DNA from: Actinomadura sp. KC06
GTDB taxonomy: Bacteria > Actinomycetota > Actinomycetes > Streptosporangiales > Streptosporangiaceae
Direction: 5' to 3'
DNA: 54,500 nt
NCBI RefSeq assembly: GCF_004348735.1
Contig: NZ_SMKT01000047.1
Span: 1 to 54,500, forward strand
Numbering within the stretch: the first letter of the stretch is position 1; each line of letters opens with the position of its first letter. Position numbers and translations under genes: made by a program. The notes beneath the pieces were generated by a model, which saw only the letters and a program-made list of their open reading frames with translations, searched no databases and had not been told where the DNA came from. Below are positions 7,483 to 15,903 of this stretch, piece by piece.

Positions 7483-10047
7483 ATCGGGTAAGGCCGACGG
7501 GTTGCCCCGTCGGCCTCCCCTCAGCACTGCCCGTGCGGCTTTCACCGCGGGTCAGCGCAAGCAAGCCGCCGAGGGCGGCGCAGGTTTGCAGGCCGTGCGG
7601 CTGCGCTGGCGAGTGAGGAGTTCGCGCTGGCAGGCCGCATGGACGAGGCGGGTCTGATCACCGTCCGGCGAGCTGGGCCGTCCGTGATGAACGAGATGGT
7701 CAGCGCTGATCGCCCTGCGGACGATGTGCAACCACCATCGTTCCCACTCGTGGGTGGACTGCGGCTGGTCGTCGGTCAGCAGGGGGCCCCGGCAGATCGA
7801 GCAGCGGCCGTCCTGCCTGGTGAGCAGACGCAGCGTGTAGCTGTCCAACGGGGGTGTGACGCGACGGCGCCGCTTGGCCCAGTACTCGGCCAGGGCAGGG
7901 TCGTCTGGGGACGCCGTGCCGTTGACCTTGGTGTGCCGGACGATGGGTGTCCAGGACATTTTCACCAGGTAGGCGCCGCTGGCGGCGTCACCGAACACCC
8001 ATTGATCATTCCTGAACTTGTTGAATTTACCGAAGTAGCGGGCCACGACCCAATTCTTCGATTTGGTGGCGTGCCTGTAGGTCGCCCACTTGTAGCAGAG
8101 GACCCACAGGTAGTGGTCCAGGCTGGTGAAGATGCCGGACGACACCACGCCCCGGTAGTAAGCCGCCCAACCCCGGATAATGGGGTTGATCCTGGCGATA
8201 ACCGCCGCCGCGTTGGCCCCGCGTAAAGCGCGGAGCTCGACGCGAAGCCGTTCCCGGATCCGCTGGATGGCCGCCTTCGATGGTTTGATCAGCAGCGTGC
8301 CACTGTATCGCCGGATGTTGAATCCCAGGAAATCGTACCCATCGTCGATGTGCACTATCCTGGTCTTCTCTTCGTTGAAGGTCAGCCCCTTCGGGGCTAG
8401 CCACTCGGCGATTTTGGCCTTGACCAGCTCGGCCTGCCGCTGGCTGTGGCAGAGCGCGACCAGATCGTCCGCGTAACGGATGACCATCGGCGACCCCGGT
8501 TGAACCCGTCCCGCTTGATTGTGGGATGCGGGGTAGTACCTGACTCCAGCGGCCGTTTCCAGCCCGTGCAATGCGACGTTCAGCAGAAGCGGGCTTATAA
8601 CGCCCCCTTGTGGCGTACCTGCATCGGTTGGCGCGAACCCTTTTCCTGCCTCTATCACCCCTGCCTTCAGCCAGTGCCGGATCAGTTCCTTGGCGGGGAA
8701 CGATCCGATGGCCTCAAGGAGCCTGGAGTGATCGATTTTGTCGAACGCCGCCGCCAGATCCGCGTCCAGGACCCAGACCCGCTTGGTCCTCGACTGTGCG
8801 CAGGCCGTAAAGAAAACTCCTATCGCATCATGGCAGCTTCGACCCGGCCGGAACCCGTAGGATCGGGGTTCGAATCGGGCCTCCCACTCAGGTTCCAGCG
8901 CGTTACAGACCCTGCCTTGATGGCATCGATCCGCGATCACTGGAATTCCGAGCGGCCTCAGCTTTGCACGGTTTCCCGCCTTGGGTATGTGAACCCTCTT
9001 CACTGGTCGGGGACGCCAGGTTGAAGTCTCACGATGCACCCGCATCGCCATTTCCATCCTGGCAGAGGGAGTCAGCGCGACCTCCTCATCGACCCCGGCT
9101 GTTTTGCGTCCAGCATTCAACTGCGTCGCCTGTCGCACGCTGACCAGCGTGTTGCTCCAGCTCCGCAGCATGAGTTTCTGCAGGTTCCTGAGCTTGGCCG
9201 GGCAACCATCCTGCGCCGCCTTGAAGATCCGCTGCCGTAGCCGCCGTACGTTCTCCTCGTGCAGACGCCAGTCAATAGCGTCCCACACGGGAGGGACGTC
9301 CTTAGGTCCGTTCACCATCGGTGTCTAACTTGCCCCTCGGTTCCGGCGTTTCGAGCTGCATGTCTTCAAAGGCCCACCTGCCCATGTCAGCACCCCTTTC
9401 GGGGCCCGGGCACCAGGCCCGGTGTCCGGCCAGTTATCCAGCAGCAACGGCATGGAGGTGCCGTCATGTCGCTCTGGTTTCCTGTCGACTTTCGTCCGCC
9501 ACCACCAGTCTTGTGACCCGGCGGCAGCGATGCCGTTTCCGGCATAACCGGCATTCGCTTCTTGGGCATCTTGTTCCCACCAGGGGATTCCGCCTCCCTT
9601 ACGGTCGACCTACCAGCCCGCCCCCAGGCGGTCCGGACCCTGTCGGGTTTTCCGTGTTCCGCATGTGTGAGATACGACCGGGGTGGGTGCCTCCTATACT
9701 CCGGGGCGGCGGTGTCCTCCCGATCAAGCGGTGGTTCAATGATCGGCACCTGCCGTTTCGCAGCGGCCAGCCCTGTCATCCGCCTCCTGCATTCCATCGA
9801 CGGAAGCCGGGATTACGAAGCATGCGGAGATTCAGATATCTTCACCCGTCCGGTCTTCCCCTCGCCCGCCGTCACTGGATGGAACAGCAACGGCTTCGGC
9901 TTCTACCTCGGGCTTCGCACCCCGCGGTTACCCACGACGCACGCCGAGGCGGGGACAGCCCCCACGGACACTGGACCGAGTCACGTCTCCAACAATCGAA
10001 CCTCCAAACAACGCGACCACTCACAACATGCGACTTTCACGTCGCAC
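7483..10047 (-). mobile_element. Complete group II intron (2565 bp) with reverse transcriptase
   Basis: The 5' end reads GTGCGACGTGAAAGTCGC from 10047, matching the GUGYG consensus. The 3' end has a domain V hairpin at 7558-7522 (GCGCTGACCCGCGGT, a GAAA tetraloop, GCCGC, an AC bulge, GGGCAGTGC) and a domain VI stem (AGGCCGACGG paired with CCGTCGGCCT) ending in GAT at 7483. Domains I to III occupy about 10047-9319 and the reverse transcriptase frame fills domain IV. Precise removal joins GCG GTG G to AG ATC TTG and restores the passenger gene's frame, strong support for both boundaries. The stop of the enzyme gene overlaps the start of domain V. Confidence 0.85.
7552..9318 (-). CDS. Group II intron reverse transcriptase/maturase with HNH-type domain
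   Basis: An intact 588-residue intron-encoded protein. Residues about 60-330 are the reverse transcriptase: PKAGNRAKLRPLGIPVIADR, RSYGFRPGRSCHDAI, VLDADLAAAFDKIDHSRLL, GTPQGGVISPLLLNVAL and the catalytic VIRYADDLVALC. A maturase X domain follows with GFNIRRYSGTLLIKPSK and INPIIRGWAAYYRGVV. The C-terminus holds an HNH-like zinc site with CSICRGPLL, a later ADHLVHH and LVHAACQREL. It should splice the intron, copy it into DNA and cut target DNA. The start MVNGPKDVPPVWDAIDWRLH is the usual start for this class. All key residues are present, so the intron may still be active. Confidence 0.92.
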   Translation of the reverse strand: MVNGPKDVPPVWDAIDWRLHEENVRRLRQRIFKAAQDGCPAKLRNLQKLMLRSWSNTLVSVRQATQLNAGRKTAGVDEEVALTPSARMEMAMRVHRETSTWRPRPVKRVHIPKAGNRAKLRPLGIPVIADRCHQGRVCNALEPEWEARFEPRSYGFRPGRSCHDAIGVFFTACAQSRTKRVWVLDADLAAAFDKIDHSRLLEAIGSFPAKELIRHWLKAGVIEAGKGFAPTDAGTPQGGVISPLLLNVALHGLETAAGVRYYPASHNQAGRVQPGSPMVIRYADDLVALCHSQRQAELVKAKIAEWLAPKGLTFNEEKTRIVHIDDGYDFLGFNIRRYSGTLLIKPSKAAIQRIRERLRVELRALRGANAAAVIARINPIIRGWAAYYRGVVSSGIFTSLDHYLWVLCYKWATYRHATKSKNWVVARYFGKFNKFRNDQWVFGDAASGAYLVKMSWTPIVRHTKVNGTASPDDPALAEYWAKRRRRVTPPLDSYTLRLLTRQDGRCSICRGPLLTDDQPQSTHEWERWWLHIVRRAISADHLVHHGRPSSPDGDQTRLVHAACQRELLTRQRSRTACKPAPPSAACLR

Positions 10048-10363
10048 CCACCGCGTCCCGATACGCGGCCGGCAACGCCGAGGCCGTCATGCCCGGCCGC
10101 CACGGCGGCACCGTCAAAACCCCGATCGGCGACGCCGCCTCACCGGGATCAACCGATCCGGACTCAGCCACCAGATCCTCGACCGTTCCGGCCGCCTCAC
10201 CCACCACCTCATGCACGGTCTCCCGGGTGATGACCAACCGTGACAGCCGGTCCTCCTCGACCTCCAGCAGCCCTGTCAACTCGGCGATCTGCTCGGAGAT
10301 CTCCTCGATCCGCTGCCGGACCGCGACCTCCCGCCGCGCCAGCTCCTCAAACAGTGAGCCCAT
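10048..10363 (-). CDS. Passenger gene of the ISKra4 element, exon 1
   Basis: ATG at 10363 (MGSLFEELARREVAVRQRIE) follows GTGGAGGCG, a usable ribosome binding site; GTG 10378 is an alternative. The first 70 residues form a coiled coil rich in Glu, Arg and Leu (EEISEQIAELTGLLEVEEDR). The reading reaches AYRDAV and stops three codons into the group II intron if unspliced. Joined to exon 2 it gives a 147-residue protein with an N-terminal coiled coil and a C-terminal winged-helix-like part. Role in transposition is not known to me. Confidence 0.6.
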
Positions 10364-10474
10364 CGTGGTCGCCTCCACCCCGAACGGTAGAAGACGAACC
10401 CACCCACAGCGACCGAACGCTCAAAACCCCAGCTCACCCAGGTCCTTCAAGAAGAACCACACCCATTTGAGATA

Positions 10475-10920
10475 GCGCTGGTGCAGTCGGTCGAAGGACG
10501 CGTTGAGCATGCGGTCCGCGGCCTGGCGGTCGGTGAGTTCGGCGCCGCCGAACCGGTACACCTCATACCCCTTCAGGCGAAGGTCGCGGTCTTCGGCCAT
10601 CATCGCGGCGTATCGGCGGGGTCAGCGCGGCCGTCGCCGGCGTAGTGCTGCTTGCCGTCGCACTCGATGACGACGCGGGCGCGGTGCGGCGGAAGGCATC
10701 AGGAGGTCCATGCGCTGGCGCGCGAGCGGGCCGGGCGTGCGCCGCTCGACCGTGGTGTAGGGGTGGTGGTGCAGGTAGACCTGCGGGATCAGCGCGGGAA
10801 TGTCGGGGCCGAGCCGGACGTAGCGGTCGGCGTAGGCACGGAAGATACGGCGTTCGGCGCTGTTGTCGCCAAGGGAGCGGTCCAGCCTCTGTAGCCCTCT
10901 GCAGCGACATCGGCCCGCAC
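10475..10920 (-). pseudogene. Nuclease-like (DUF559-style) protein remnant cut by the ISKra4 element
   Basis: Pieces in different frames form one protein: ERRIFRAYADRYVRLGPDIP, IPQVYLHHHPYTTVERRTPG, RQRMDLLM, then VIECDGKQHYAGDGRADP and AAMMAEDRDLRLKGYEVYRF with GGAELTDRQAADRML. The D-x-D/L, (V)IE-DGKQHY and GYEVYRFGG pattern is that of PD-(D/E)xK endonuclease domains of the DUF559/VSR type. At least two indels are present (near 10695 and 10625), and the C-terminus is lost at the ISKra4 right end after RYLK. Function before decay was probably DNA cleavage or a restriction accessory role. Confidence 0.55.
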
Positions 10921-11040
10921 CGCATCGGCGTGCACCCTGACGTGCTGTTCAGCCTGCGCTACGAAGACAACACCCGCCTGGCCCGCCAACTTGGCGAGGA
11001 CCTGCCGCCGGTCCCCCACCGGGACCGTGGCCAAGCTCCG

Positions 11041-11358
11041 TCCAGATCACCCCGGACGACACCGTCGCCAGCGCCCCGGAGCACCGACAACAACCTGTCG
11101 CTAGCCACTGTCACTAAGTCGTCGTCCCCACTGACACAAACGTGTCGCGCAACAGTTGCGGGACAATTGTGCCGCTCGGAAGACCACGGCGCGAAGCCAA
11201 CGAACCGGCACGGCTGGCCTCCCCGTCCGCGGCACGAGGACTCCTCCTGGTACACGTCGGCAGACACAGTCCCAACGCGCTGGGCCACCCTTGCTTGTCA
11301 GACTCGGCCGCTACTGTCCGCAGTCATCCATACTCCCACCGTAGGAGGCAGGCGGCAG
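11041..11358. other. Intergenic stretch without recognisable gene
   Basis: No frame here has the composition or length of a protein gene. The stretch separates the nuclease-like remnant from the hypothetical gene at 11359 and presumably holds that gene's promoter, of which I recognise only the ribosome binding site AGGAGG at 11344. Confidence 0.5.
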
Positions 11359-12276
11359 ATGACATCCACCTCAGCAGCCGACGAGCTGGCATCGCTGGCC
11401 GGACGGATCGCGAGACTGGCCACCGAGCGCGGCCTGACGCTGATCCCGGCTACGCCCACCACCAACGGCCCTACCGTCCACCTGGAACCCGATGACCTGT
11501 CTGTGGAAGCGTTCCTGGACCTGGCCGTGACCGCCGAACAACACCTCGTCTACCTGGCGTCTGACCGCTTCGACGCCGACGAGTTCGCCGAACTCGATGC
11601 GATGGCGGCGGATGCGGAGGCTGACGGCGACACCTGCGGCCAAGCGTTGGCGCTGCGCGCCAAGGCAGCCCAGTACGCGGGAAGACCGATCAGCCTGGTA
11701 GCCGCGTTCGTCCTTCAGGGCGTTGTTCACCGCTGGTGCGTCCAGGCCGGCTGGTTCGACGCCTTCGAAGAGGAACTGGCCGCGTTCAGTGCATCCGACG
11801 AGGATCCCGGACAGGGGCTGTCGGAGGCCGAGGAGAAGGCGATGGTTGACCGTCTGGCCGCAGAACTGATAACCCTCCCGAAGTTCCGCGCCGCAAGCAG
11901 CGAACAGGGTCGCCGTCGCGTGGCCCAGATCCGTTACGCCGCAGCCGAGCAAGACGGCACGCTCGACCGTGAATATTCGCGGGGCGTGCTGTGGCGAGCA
12001 ACCGACCGCGCAATCGAGCAGGCGATGGTCGCGGAGCAGCGTCTCTACGCCGACGCCGAACAACGCCTCCCCGATTTGGTACAGCGCATCACCGCCGATC
12101 CCACCTTCCGGGCCGCCCGTACCGCCCAGGCCCGCAAGCACCGTGCCCGCGACTACCTCATCGCCCAGGCCGAGGGGTACGCACCCCCGGGACGCCTGCT
12201 CGATCTGCTCGTGGATGCGTTGGGCACCAGCCGGACCACTTCGCACAGCACGCCCATGCTTCCTTTGCCGGACTGA
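11359..12276 (+). CDS. Hypothetical protein, 305 residues
   Basis: ATG 11359 (MTSTSAADELASLAGRIARL) follows AGGAGG with 9-10 bases spacing, so this start is preferred over the longer open frame upstream. The protein is acidic and mainly helical, with no signal peptide or membrane segment. The middle contains AFVLQGVVHRWCVQAGWFDA and a later repeat-like pair of segments built as LPDLVQRI(T)ADPTFRAART and LITLPKFRAASSEQGRRRVA, suggesting two related helical modules. No known family is recognised. It stands alone on the plus strand between two decayed regions and looks intact. Confidence 0.65.
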   Translation: MTSTSAADELASLAGRIARLATERGLTLIPATPTTNGPTVHLEPDDLSVEAFLDLAVTAEQHLVYLASDRFDADEFAELDAMAADAEADGDTCGQALALRAKAAQYAGRPISLVAAFVLQGVVHRWCVQAGWFDAFEEELAAFSASDEDPGQGLSEAEEKAMVDRLAAELITLPKFRAASSEQGRRRVAQIRYAAAEQDGTLDREYSRGVLWRATDRAIEQAMVAEQRLYADAEQRLPDLVQRITADPTFRAARTAQARKHRARDYLIAQAEGYAPPGRLLDLLVDALGTSRTTSHSTPMLPLPD

Positions 12277-12529
12277 CCGCGTGGACGAGTGCGATCATCA
12301 CCGGATGACGCCCTGGACCGTGGGCGCCTGGCCCCTGCGAGAGCTCTCGGTCAACTCCCGCAGACCACGGCAAGGTGCCGAACAGCGCCAGCCGGTCGCT
12401 GCCCCTGATCCGAAAGCTCGACATCGGTCAGCTGATTAGCGGGGCGTGTTCCTCGTCGGCACCGAGCCCGCCACGGGTATTGGCATCGTAGCGACGCGGC
12501 CCAAATCACGGCATGCGAGGCTGAGCGTT

Positions 12530-13265
12530 CTAAGCTGCTGACGCCGTCCCGTCGAGACGCCGCCGAAAGTCTGCGAGCGGGAGAGGACGTGACCTACCCC
12601 CAGAACGGTCCCGTAGGATTGCAACGTCTCCCAACTCCGCGCGCAACTCCTGCTCCTGACGCTCAGCTTCGATAAATCGTTCGGGGAACGTGCGCAGGAG
12701 ATGCGCCCAATGCCGTTGGCCAGCACGCACGTAAACTCCTCCGCAATTATTATGAACGAAACCGAGATCGTATAGCCGCGGCGGCTCAATTCCCAAAGTT
12801 CGGCAGTGTGCCATCATGTCGTCTTTGCTGACATAAGGTGGTTCGCACATCGGAAATCTTACTGTCCACGGCGCCCAGCCTCGCTCGCTCGATCGCCGGT
12901 GCCCGTCGTGCCTCGCTCCAGTCGATGCCAACATATAGGATGGTGTTCTCGATCCTTGCGTTCTCTTCAAGCCAGCGTCGACATGGCTGCTGCTTCAGAA
13001 TTGCCGAACAAGGCGCGAGCCGAGAGTTCCCAAGGAACCGCTGATCCCAGAACACCTGAAACGGGGTGCGTCCGTCGGCGACAACCGTGAGCTCCACGCC
13101 GATCTGACTGCTTGCTTCCCTGGCGAACCTCCACAGGTCGGAATCTTCGACCTGGGTGTCAGCGATCAATAGCACGAGATTCTTCGTACCGTGCTGTGCG
13201 ATGACTCGCTGCGCAGCGGACCAACTCCCGATGCCGCCAGAAAACTGGACCACATGCAAATGCAA
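12530..13265 (-). pseudogene. PAPS-reductase-like (adenine nucleotide alpha-hydrolase) protein, frameshifted by a CTCG repeat
   Basis: The start is TTG 13265, placed six bases after AGGAGG. The N-terminus has the PP-loop VVQFSGGIGSWSAAQRVI typical of PAPS reductase, QueC/DndC-like and related ATP pyrophosphatases, followed by LVLLIADTQVEDSDLWRF and APCSAILKQQPCRRWLEE. The frame breaks at a tandem CTCG tract at about 12880-12891; removal of one four-base unit joins AIER to GWAPWTVRFPMCEPPYVSKD and leads through LYDLGFVHNNCGGVYVRAGQ to the stop at 12530. The domain is common on phages and integrative elements. Whether the protein modifies DNA or assimilates sulfur cannot be told. Confidence 0.65.
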
Positions 13266-13338
13266 TTCATCCTCCTAGGCAGCTTTAAGACACCGCCCAC
13301 ACGCACACGCTGGTCGCTGGCGGCGGAGACTTGCGTGG

Positions 13339-14222
13339 CTACTGCACTGAGGCAGGGCCGAGATGTCCAGCGAGTCCGGCTTGTTTGACCAGGCGGCCCC
13401 AGCGCTCACGGCGATCGAACTCCTGCGCGATCGCTCTACCAGAGGGGAGCTCACCGTCCGGCGTCCGGTGGGCCAATGCCCATTGCCAGGCTTGTCGCTG
13501 CAGCACAGACGCCGGCCGCCTCACCCGTGAGCGACTCCGGTCGGCTTGCTCGCCACCAGCTGCCTTCTCCCTGCTACCGTCTGCGCGTCGTATGGGACGT
13601 TCAACGGTGTCCGTCTGAGCGTTGTCTGAGTCGTCACCCGGCTGCGTATGAGCTTCGTATGAGTCGGCATTGTCGGTGAATGGGCTCATATGAGAGTCGT
13701 ATGAGTCTCTCGTGGCTGTTGCCGTCTCGTATGAAGGGTCATATGAGGGCACATATGAACCGTCACCGCAGGTCAGCGGGCTCCCGTGTGGCCCGTCAAA
13801 GGCGGCAGAGGCGCTCTGCTGGGAGGCGTTTCTGACCTGCCGCATCAACAGCTCGTACGAGCCGATCAGGGCCGTCGATGGCCATGCGGCGATTAGCCGG
13901 CCCACCAGGGAGGGTTCGGCCACTGCGACGTTGGCGGCCCCAGGCTGGCGGCACTACCAAGGACCAACAGCGTCCATGGAAGGAGCCCGCTGCGGCGACC
14001 TTGCCGGGAGTCGACCAGCAGTGACATCGAGGCCACCGCGATCATCCCGTCCACGCTGATCGGCAGCAGTGCGGCCGTCCAAGAGCTCTCTTCGTACCGC
14101 AGCACGAGCTGGTACATGTGCCGGTAGCTGATCACAGCAGCGCTGCCCGCCAGGATGATGACGCTAAGGGTGGATGCCCACCGGATTACCGTGTTCGCGG
14201 GGGAAGGTTCGGTGTTCGGCAT
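13339..14222 (-). pseudogene. DUF2637 membrane protein (SpdB-like transfer protein), frameshifted
   Basis: The N-terminal part (start ATG 14222, MPNTEPSPANTVIRWASTLS) has several membrane helices, including VIILAGSAAVISYRHMYQLV and LLPISVDGMIAVASMSLLVD, the signature of DUF2637. The frame is lost near 13945 in a GGGG run; adding one G gives GANVAVAEPSLVGRLIAAWP and continues through a long hydrophilic tail rich in Ser, Tyr and Asp to the stop at 13339. Such proteins belong to the transfer regions of actinomycete plasmids and integrative conjugative elements, which marks this stretch as the remains of such an element. Confidence 0.65.
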
Positions 14223-14262
14223 GACCGCTCAGCCTTCCGTCCCGTTGACCAGGGCGTTTGTG

Positions 14263-14291
14263 TTGAGAGGCACGTGGCCGAGTGGTACAAT
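14263..14291 (+). promoter_or_regulatory. Strong sigma-70-type promoter
   Basis: TTGAGA at 14263-14268 and TACAAT at 14286-14291 are separated by exactly 17 bases, close to the vegetative consensus and unusual for this GC-rich DNA. Transcription would start near 14298 and run rightwards, away from the divergent DUF2637 gene. Two terminator-like hairpins follow within 90 bases. Confidence 0.65.
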
Positions 14292-14305
14292 TATGGTGGG
14301 AGAAT

Positions 14306-14337
14306 GGTTCGAGTCCGGCCTCGGACACGAACCTTTT
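14306..14337 (+). terminator. Rho-independent terminator-like hairpin 1
   Basis: GGTTCG-A-GTCCG, loop GCCT, CGGAC-A-CGAACC (14306-14333) pairs fully except one A/A mismatch and is followed by TTTT. Confidence 0.7.
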
Positions 14338-14346
14338 CCCCATATG

Positions 14347-14381
14347 GTGCGGGGTCGAGGTGTGCCTCGGCCCGCACTTTT
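14347..14381 (+). terminator. Rho-independent terminator-like hairpin 2
   Basis: GTGCGGG, GT, CGAGG, loop TGTG, CCTCG, G, CCCGCAC (14347-14377) forms a 12-pair stem with a small internal loop and is followed by TTTT. Confidence 0.65.
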
Positions 14382-14382
14382 G

Positions 14383-14640
14383 CTAGTGGGCGTTGCGCCG
14401 CGGATCTGCCGCTGACGGGCAAGGAATTTGCATATCGTTGAGGGCGCGGATGATAGGCACCATGCTGTGCCCGGGGAGCCGCTGGGCGAAGATCCACCGC
14501 ACGATCGGCCCGGTCTGCGGGTCGGGCTCCCACCGGCGGGCCCGCCGCCGCACACGGCGTGAGCCCGGTTCGGGTGCGGGCCAGCCTCCACCAACCGATA
14601 CCCGTACAGAGGCCCCACCGAGGGTACCGGCCCCGTTCAC
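14383..14640 (-). pseudogene. Serine recombinase fragment
   Basis: Minus-strand pieces GPLYGYRLVEAGPHPNRAHA and, in another frame, RRWEPDPQTGPIVRWIFAQR and IIRALNDMQIPCPSAADP match the central 'recombinase' domain of large serine recombinases. The catalytic N-terminal domain and the zinc-ribbon C-terminus are absent, and a frame change lies near 14545. This is a relic of the integration system of a mobile element. Confidence 0.6.
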
Positions 14641-14649
14641 GGGCACCTT

Positions 14650-14940
14650 CGCGGGCGGAACTGGAGTGGTCCCTTCTTCCTGGACGATGCGGACCAGGAA
14701 CTAGTGGAGGGCAAGCGGCGGGAGCACAATCAGCTCGGGTTCGCTGTTCAGCGGACCGACGTGTGGTTCGGGCCGGTTCCCCCCGGCCCGCGGCAGGTGT
14801 CCGCCGAGGTTGAGGGCGAGTTGCGGGAGCGAGTGGACGCGGGCCTGGACGCAGCCGGATTCGGCCTGGGCGGATCCCGCTTGCGAAGGTGTCTTCTTGA
14901 GCGGGTCCGGCGGCGACGCGCGGGGCTGTGCGCCAGGTGA
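14650..14940 (+). pseudogene. Tn3-family transposase, N-terminal fragment
   Basis: The reading LDDADQELVEGKRREHNQLG followed by FAVQRTDVWFGPVPPGPRQV matches the N-terminal domain (DUF4158) of actinobacterial Tn3 transposases. A preceding ELEWS in another frame indicates an indel near 14670. Only about 90 residues remain. Another Tn3 piece lies at 26.7 kb. Confidence 0.55.
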
Positions 14941-14969
14941 AAGGTCTGGGCGAGTGGAACGGGTATAGT

Positions 14970-14991
14970 CCCGCACGCGTCGGCGTGCGGG
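14970..14991 (-). terminator. Probable terminator of the ABC exporter operon
   Basis: CCCGCACGC, loop GTCG, GCGTGCGGG is a perfect nine-pair stem about 30 bases beyond the stop of the permease gene at 15021. There is no T tract, as is common for terminators in this group. Confidence 0.45.
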
Positions 14992-15020
14992 CCCGCAGGG
15001 TGTGACCTGGTCGGTGCCGC

Positions 15021-15881
15021 TCAGCGGCCCAGGTCTCGGCGGTTGAGCCGCCAGGCGCCGGCGGTGATCAGGATGATCGCGGTGCAGGCCAGGACGGCGG
15101 CGTCGGCGAATTGGAGGCCGTTCTTCAGCGGTTCCCCGCCGATGTAGTAGTGGTACGGGGTCAGGTTGCGGAGCCAGTCCGCGCCGATCTGCGGGGCGAA
15201 GCCGTGCAGGGCGTAGGCGGCGACGCCAAGGCCGGCGGTGATGCCGAAGACGGTGGGGCGGGGTTTGCCGGTGGCGGAGCCCAGGCCGGTGGCCAGCGCG
15301 CCGAACAGGATCGTCAGCAGGGCCAGGTTGACCGCCTGCGCGGTGAAGTTTGCGGGGCTGATGCTGTTGAGGTCGGCGCTGGAGCGGATGGCGAGCATGG
15401 CGGCCAGCACGACCACCGCGATCGCCAGGGCGCCGACGGTCAGGGCGGCGAAGCGGTGCAGCAGCAGGCGGGTGCGGCCCAGCGGGTGGGCCAGTAGTAG
15501 GTCCAGGTAGCCGGACTCCTCGTCGGCGGAGATCATGCGGGCGCCGGTGGCGGCGCCGTAGAAGGTGGCCAGCAACGGGATGAGCAGCCCGAACACCGCG
15601 CCTTGAAGGTAGCCGGCGGCGCTGGCGGCGTCGTCGAAGCCGAAGCCGTGCATCGCTTCGGGCACGGCGTCCAGGGAGTCGGCGGTGATCTGCGGATAGA
15701 AGCTGCCGTACATCACTGCCAGTACCCCGGTGGCCACGGCCCAGACGGTGAAGACGCGTCGGTTGTCGTACAGGGTCTTGGTGAACATCGAGCCGCTGAA
15801 GGCGCGGGCGAGCCCGGACGCTCCGGGAATCGCGGTGGTGGCCGCAGGTGGGGTGGTGGTCATGGTGCCGCCGTTCGTCAT
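15021..15881 (-). CDS. ABC-2 type exporter permease
   Basis: A 286-residue membrane protein with about six helices (for example VFTVWAVATGVLAVMYGSFY, VGALAIAVVVLAAMLAI, AAVLACTAIILITAGAW) and a Pro/Ala/Thr-rich N-terminus. It follows the ATPase gene on the same strand and should form an exporter with it. The sequence type, with EESGYLDLLLAHPLGRTRLL between the second and third helices, is that of antibiotic or polyketide exporters. Starts at 15881 or 15863 are both possible; the second lacks the MTNGGT extension. The gene is intact. Confidence 0.85.
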   Translation of the reverse strand: MTNGGTMTTTPPAATTAIPGASGLARAFSGSMFTKTLYDNRRVFTVWAVATGVLAVMYGSFYPQITADSLDAVPEAMHGFGFDDAASAAGYLQGAVFGLLIPLLATFYGAATGARMISADEESGYLDLLLAHPLGRTRLLLHRFAALTVGALAIAVVVLAAMLAIRSSADLNSISPANFTAQAVNLALLTILFGALATGLGSATGKPRPTVFGITAGLGVAAYALHGFAPQIGADWLRNLTPYHYYIGGEPLKNGLQFADAAVLACTAIILITAGAWRLNRRDLGR

Positions 15882-15903
15882 CGTGCCGGTGGGGTGAGAG
15901 GGC

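Larger units (their letters stand above)
5590..10466 (-). mobile_element. ISKra4-family insertion sequence carrying a group II intron
   Basis: Imperfect terminal inverted repeats bound the element: GGGTGGTTCCTTCTGAAGAA at 5590 and, inverted, GGGTGTGGTTCTTCTTGAAG at 10466. It contains, on the minus strand, a passenger gene (10363 to 7355, split by the intron at 10047-7483) and the transposase gene (7150 to 5620). Without the intron it would be about 2.3 kb, a normal size for the family. Its right end sits inside another broken gene (nuclease-like, from 10475), and its left end follows the stop of the lipoprotein gene. Target duplications could not be recognised. Confidence 0.75.
14298..14381 (+). 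ncRNA. Candidate small RNA: promoter followed by two terminator hairpins
   Basis: Downstream of the promoter at 14263-14291 there is no credible gene, only two consecutive stem-loops each followed by four Ts. The transcript would be about 40 bases (stop at the first hairpin) or 84 bases (read-through to the second). Position beside a transfer gene and a recombinase fits a plasmid-type regulatory RNA or an attenuated leader whose gene has been lost. A short frame (MVRVRPRTRTF...) begins inside but its sequence is explained by the hairpins. Expression is not demonstrated. Confidence 0.4.

Noticed and set aside
10645..11358. Extended N-terminus of the hypothetical protein at 11359 (open frame upstream to 10645)
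   Set aside because: It overlaps the nuclease-like remnant on the other strand and has no coding character; AGGAGG before ATG 11359 sets the start.
14269..14330. tRNA-like sequence (GTGGCCGAGTGGTAC... GGTTCGAGTCCGG)
   Set aside because: The supposed T-stem does not pair (AATGG against CCGGC), there is no acceptor stem or proper anticodon arm, and the region is better explained by a promoter followed by a terminator hairpin.
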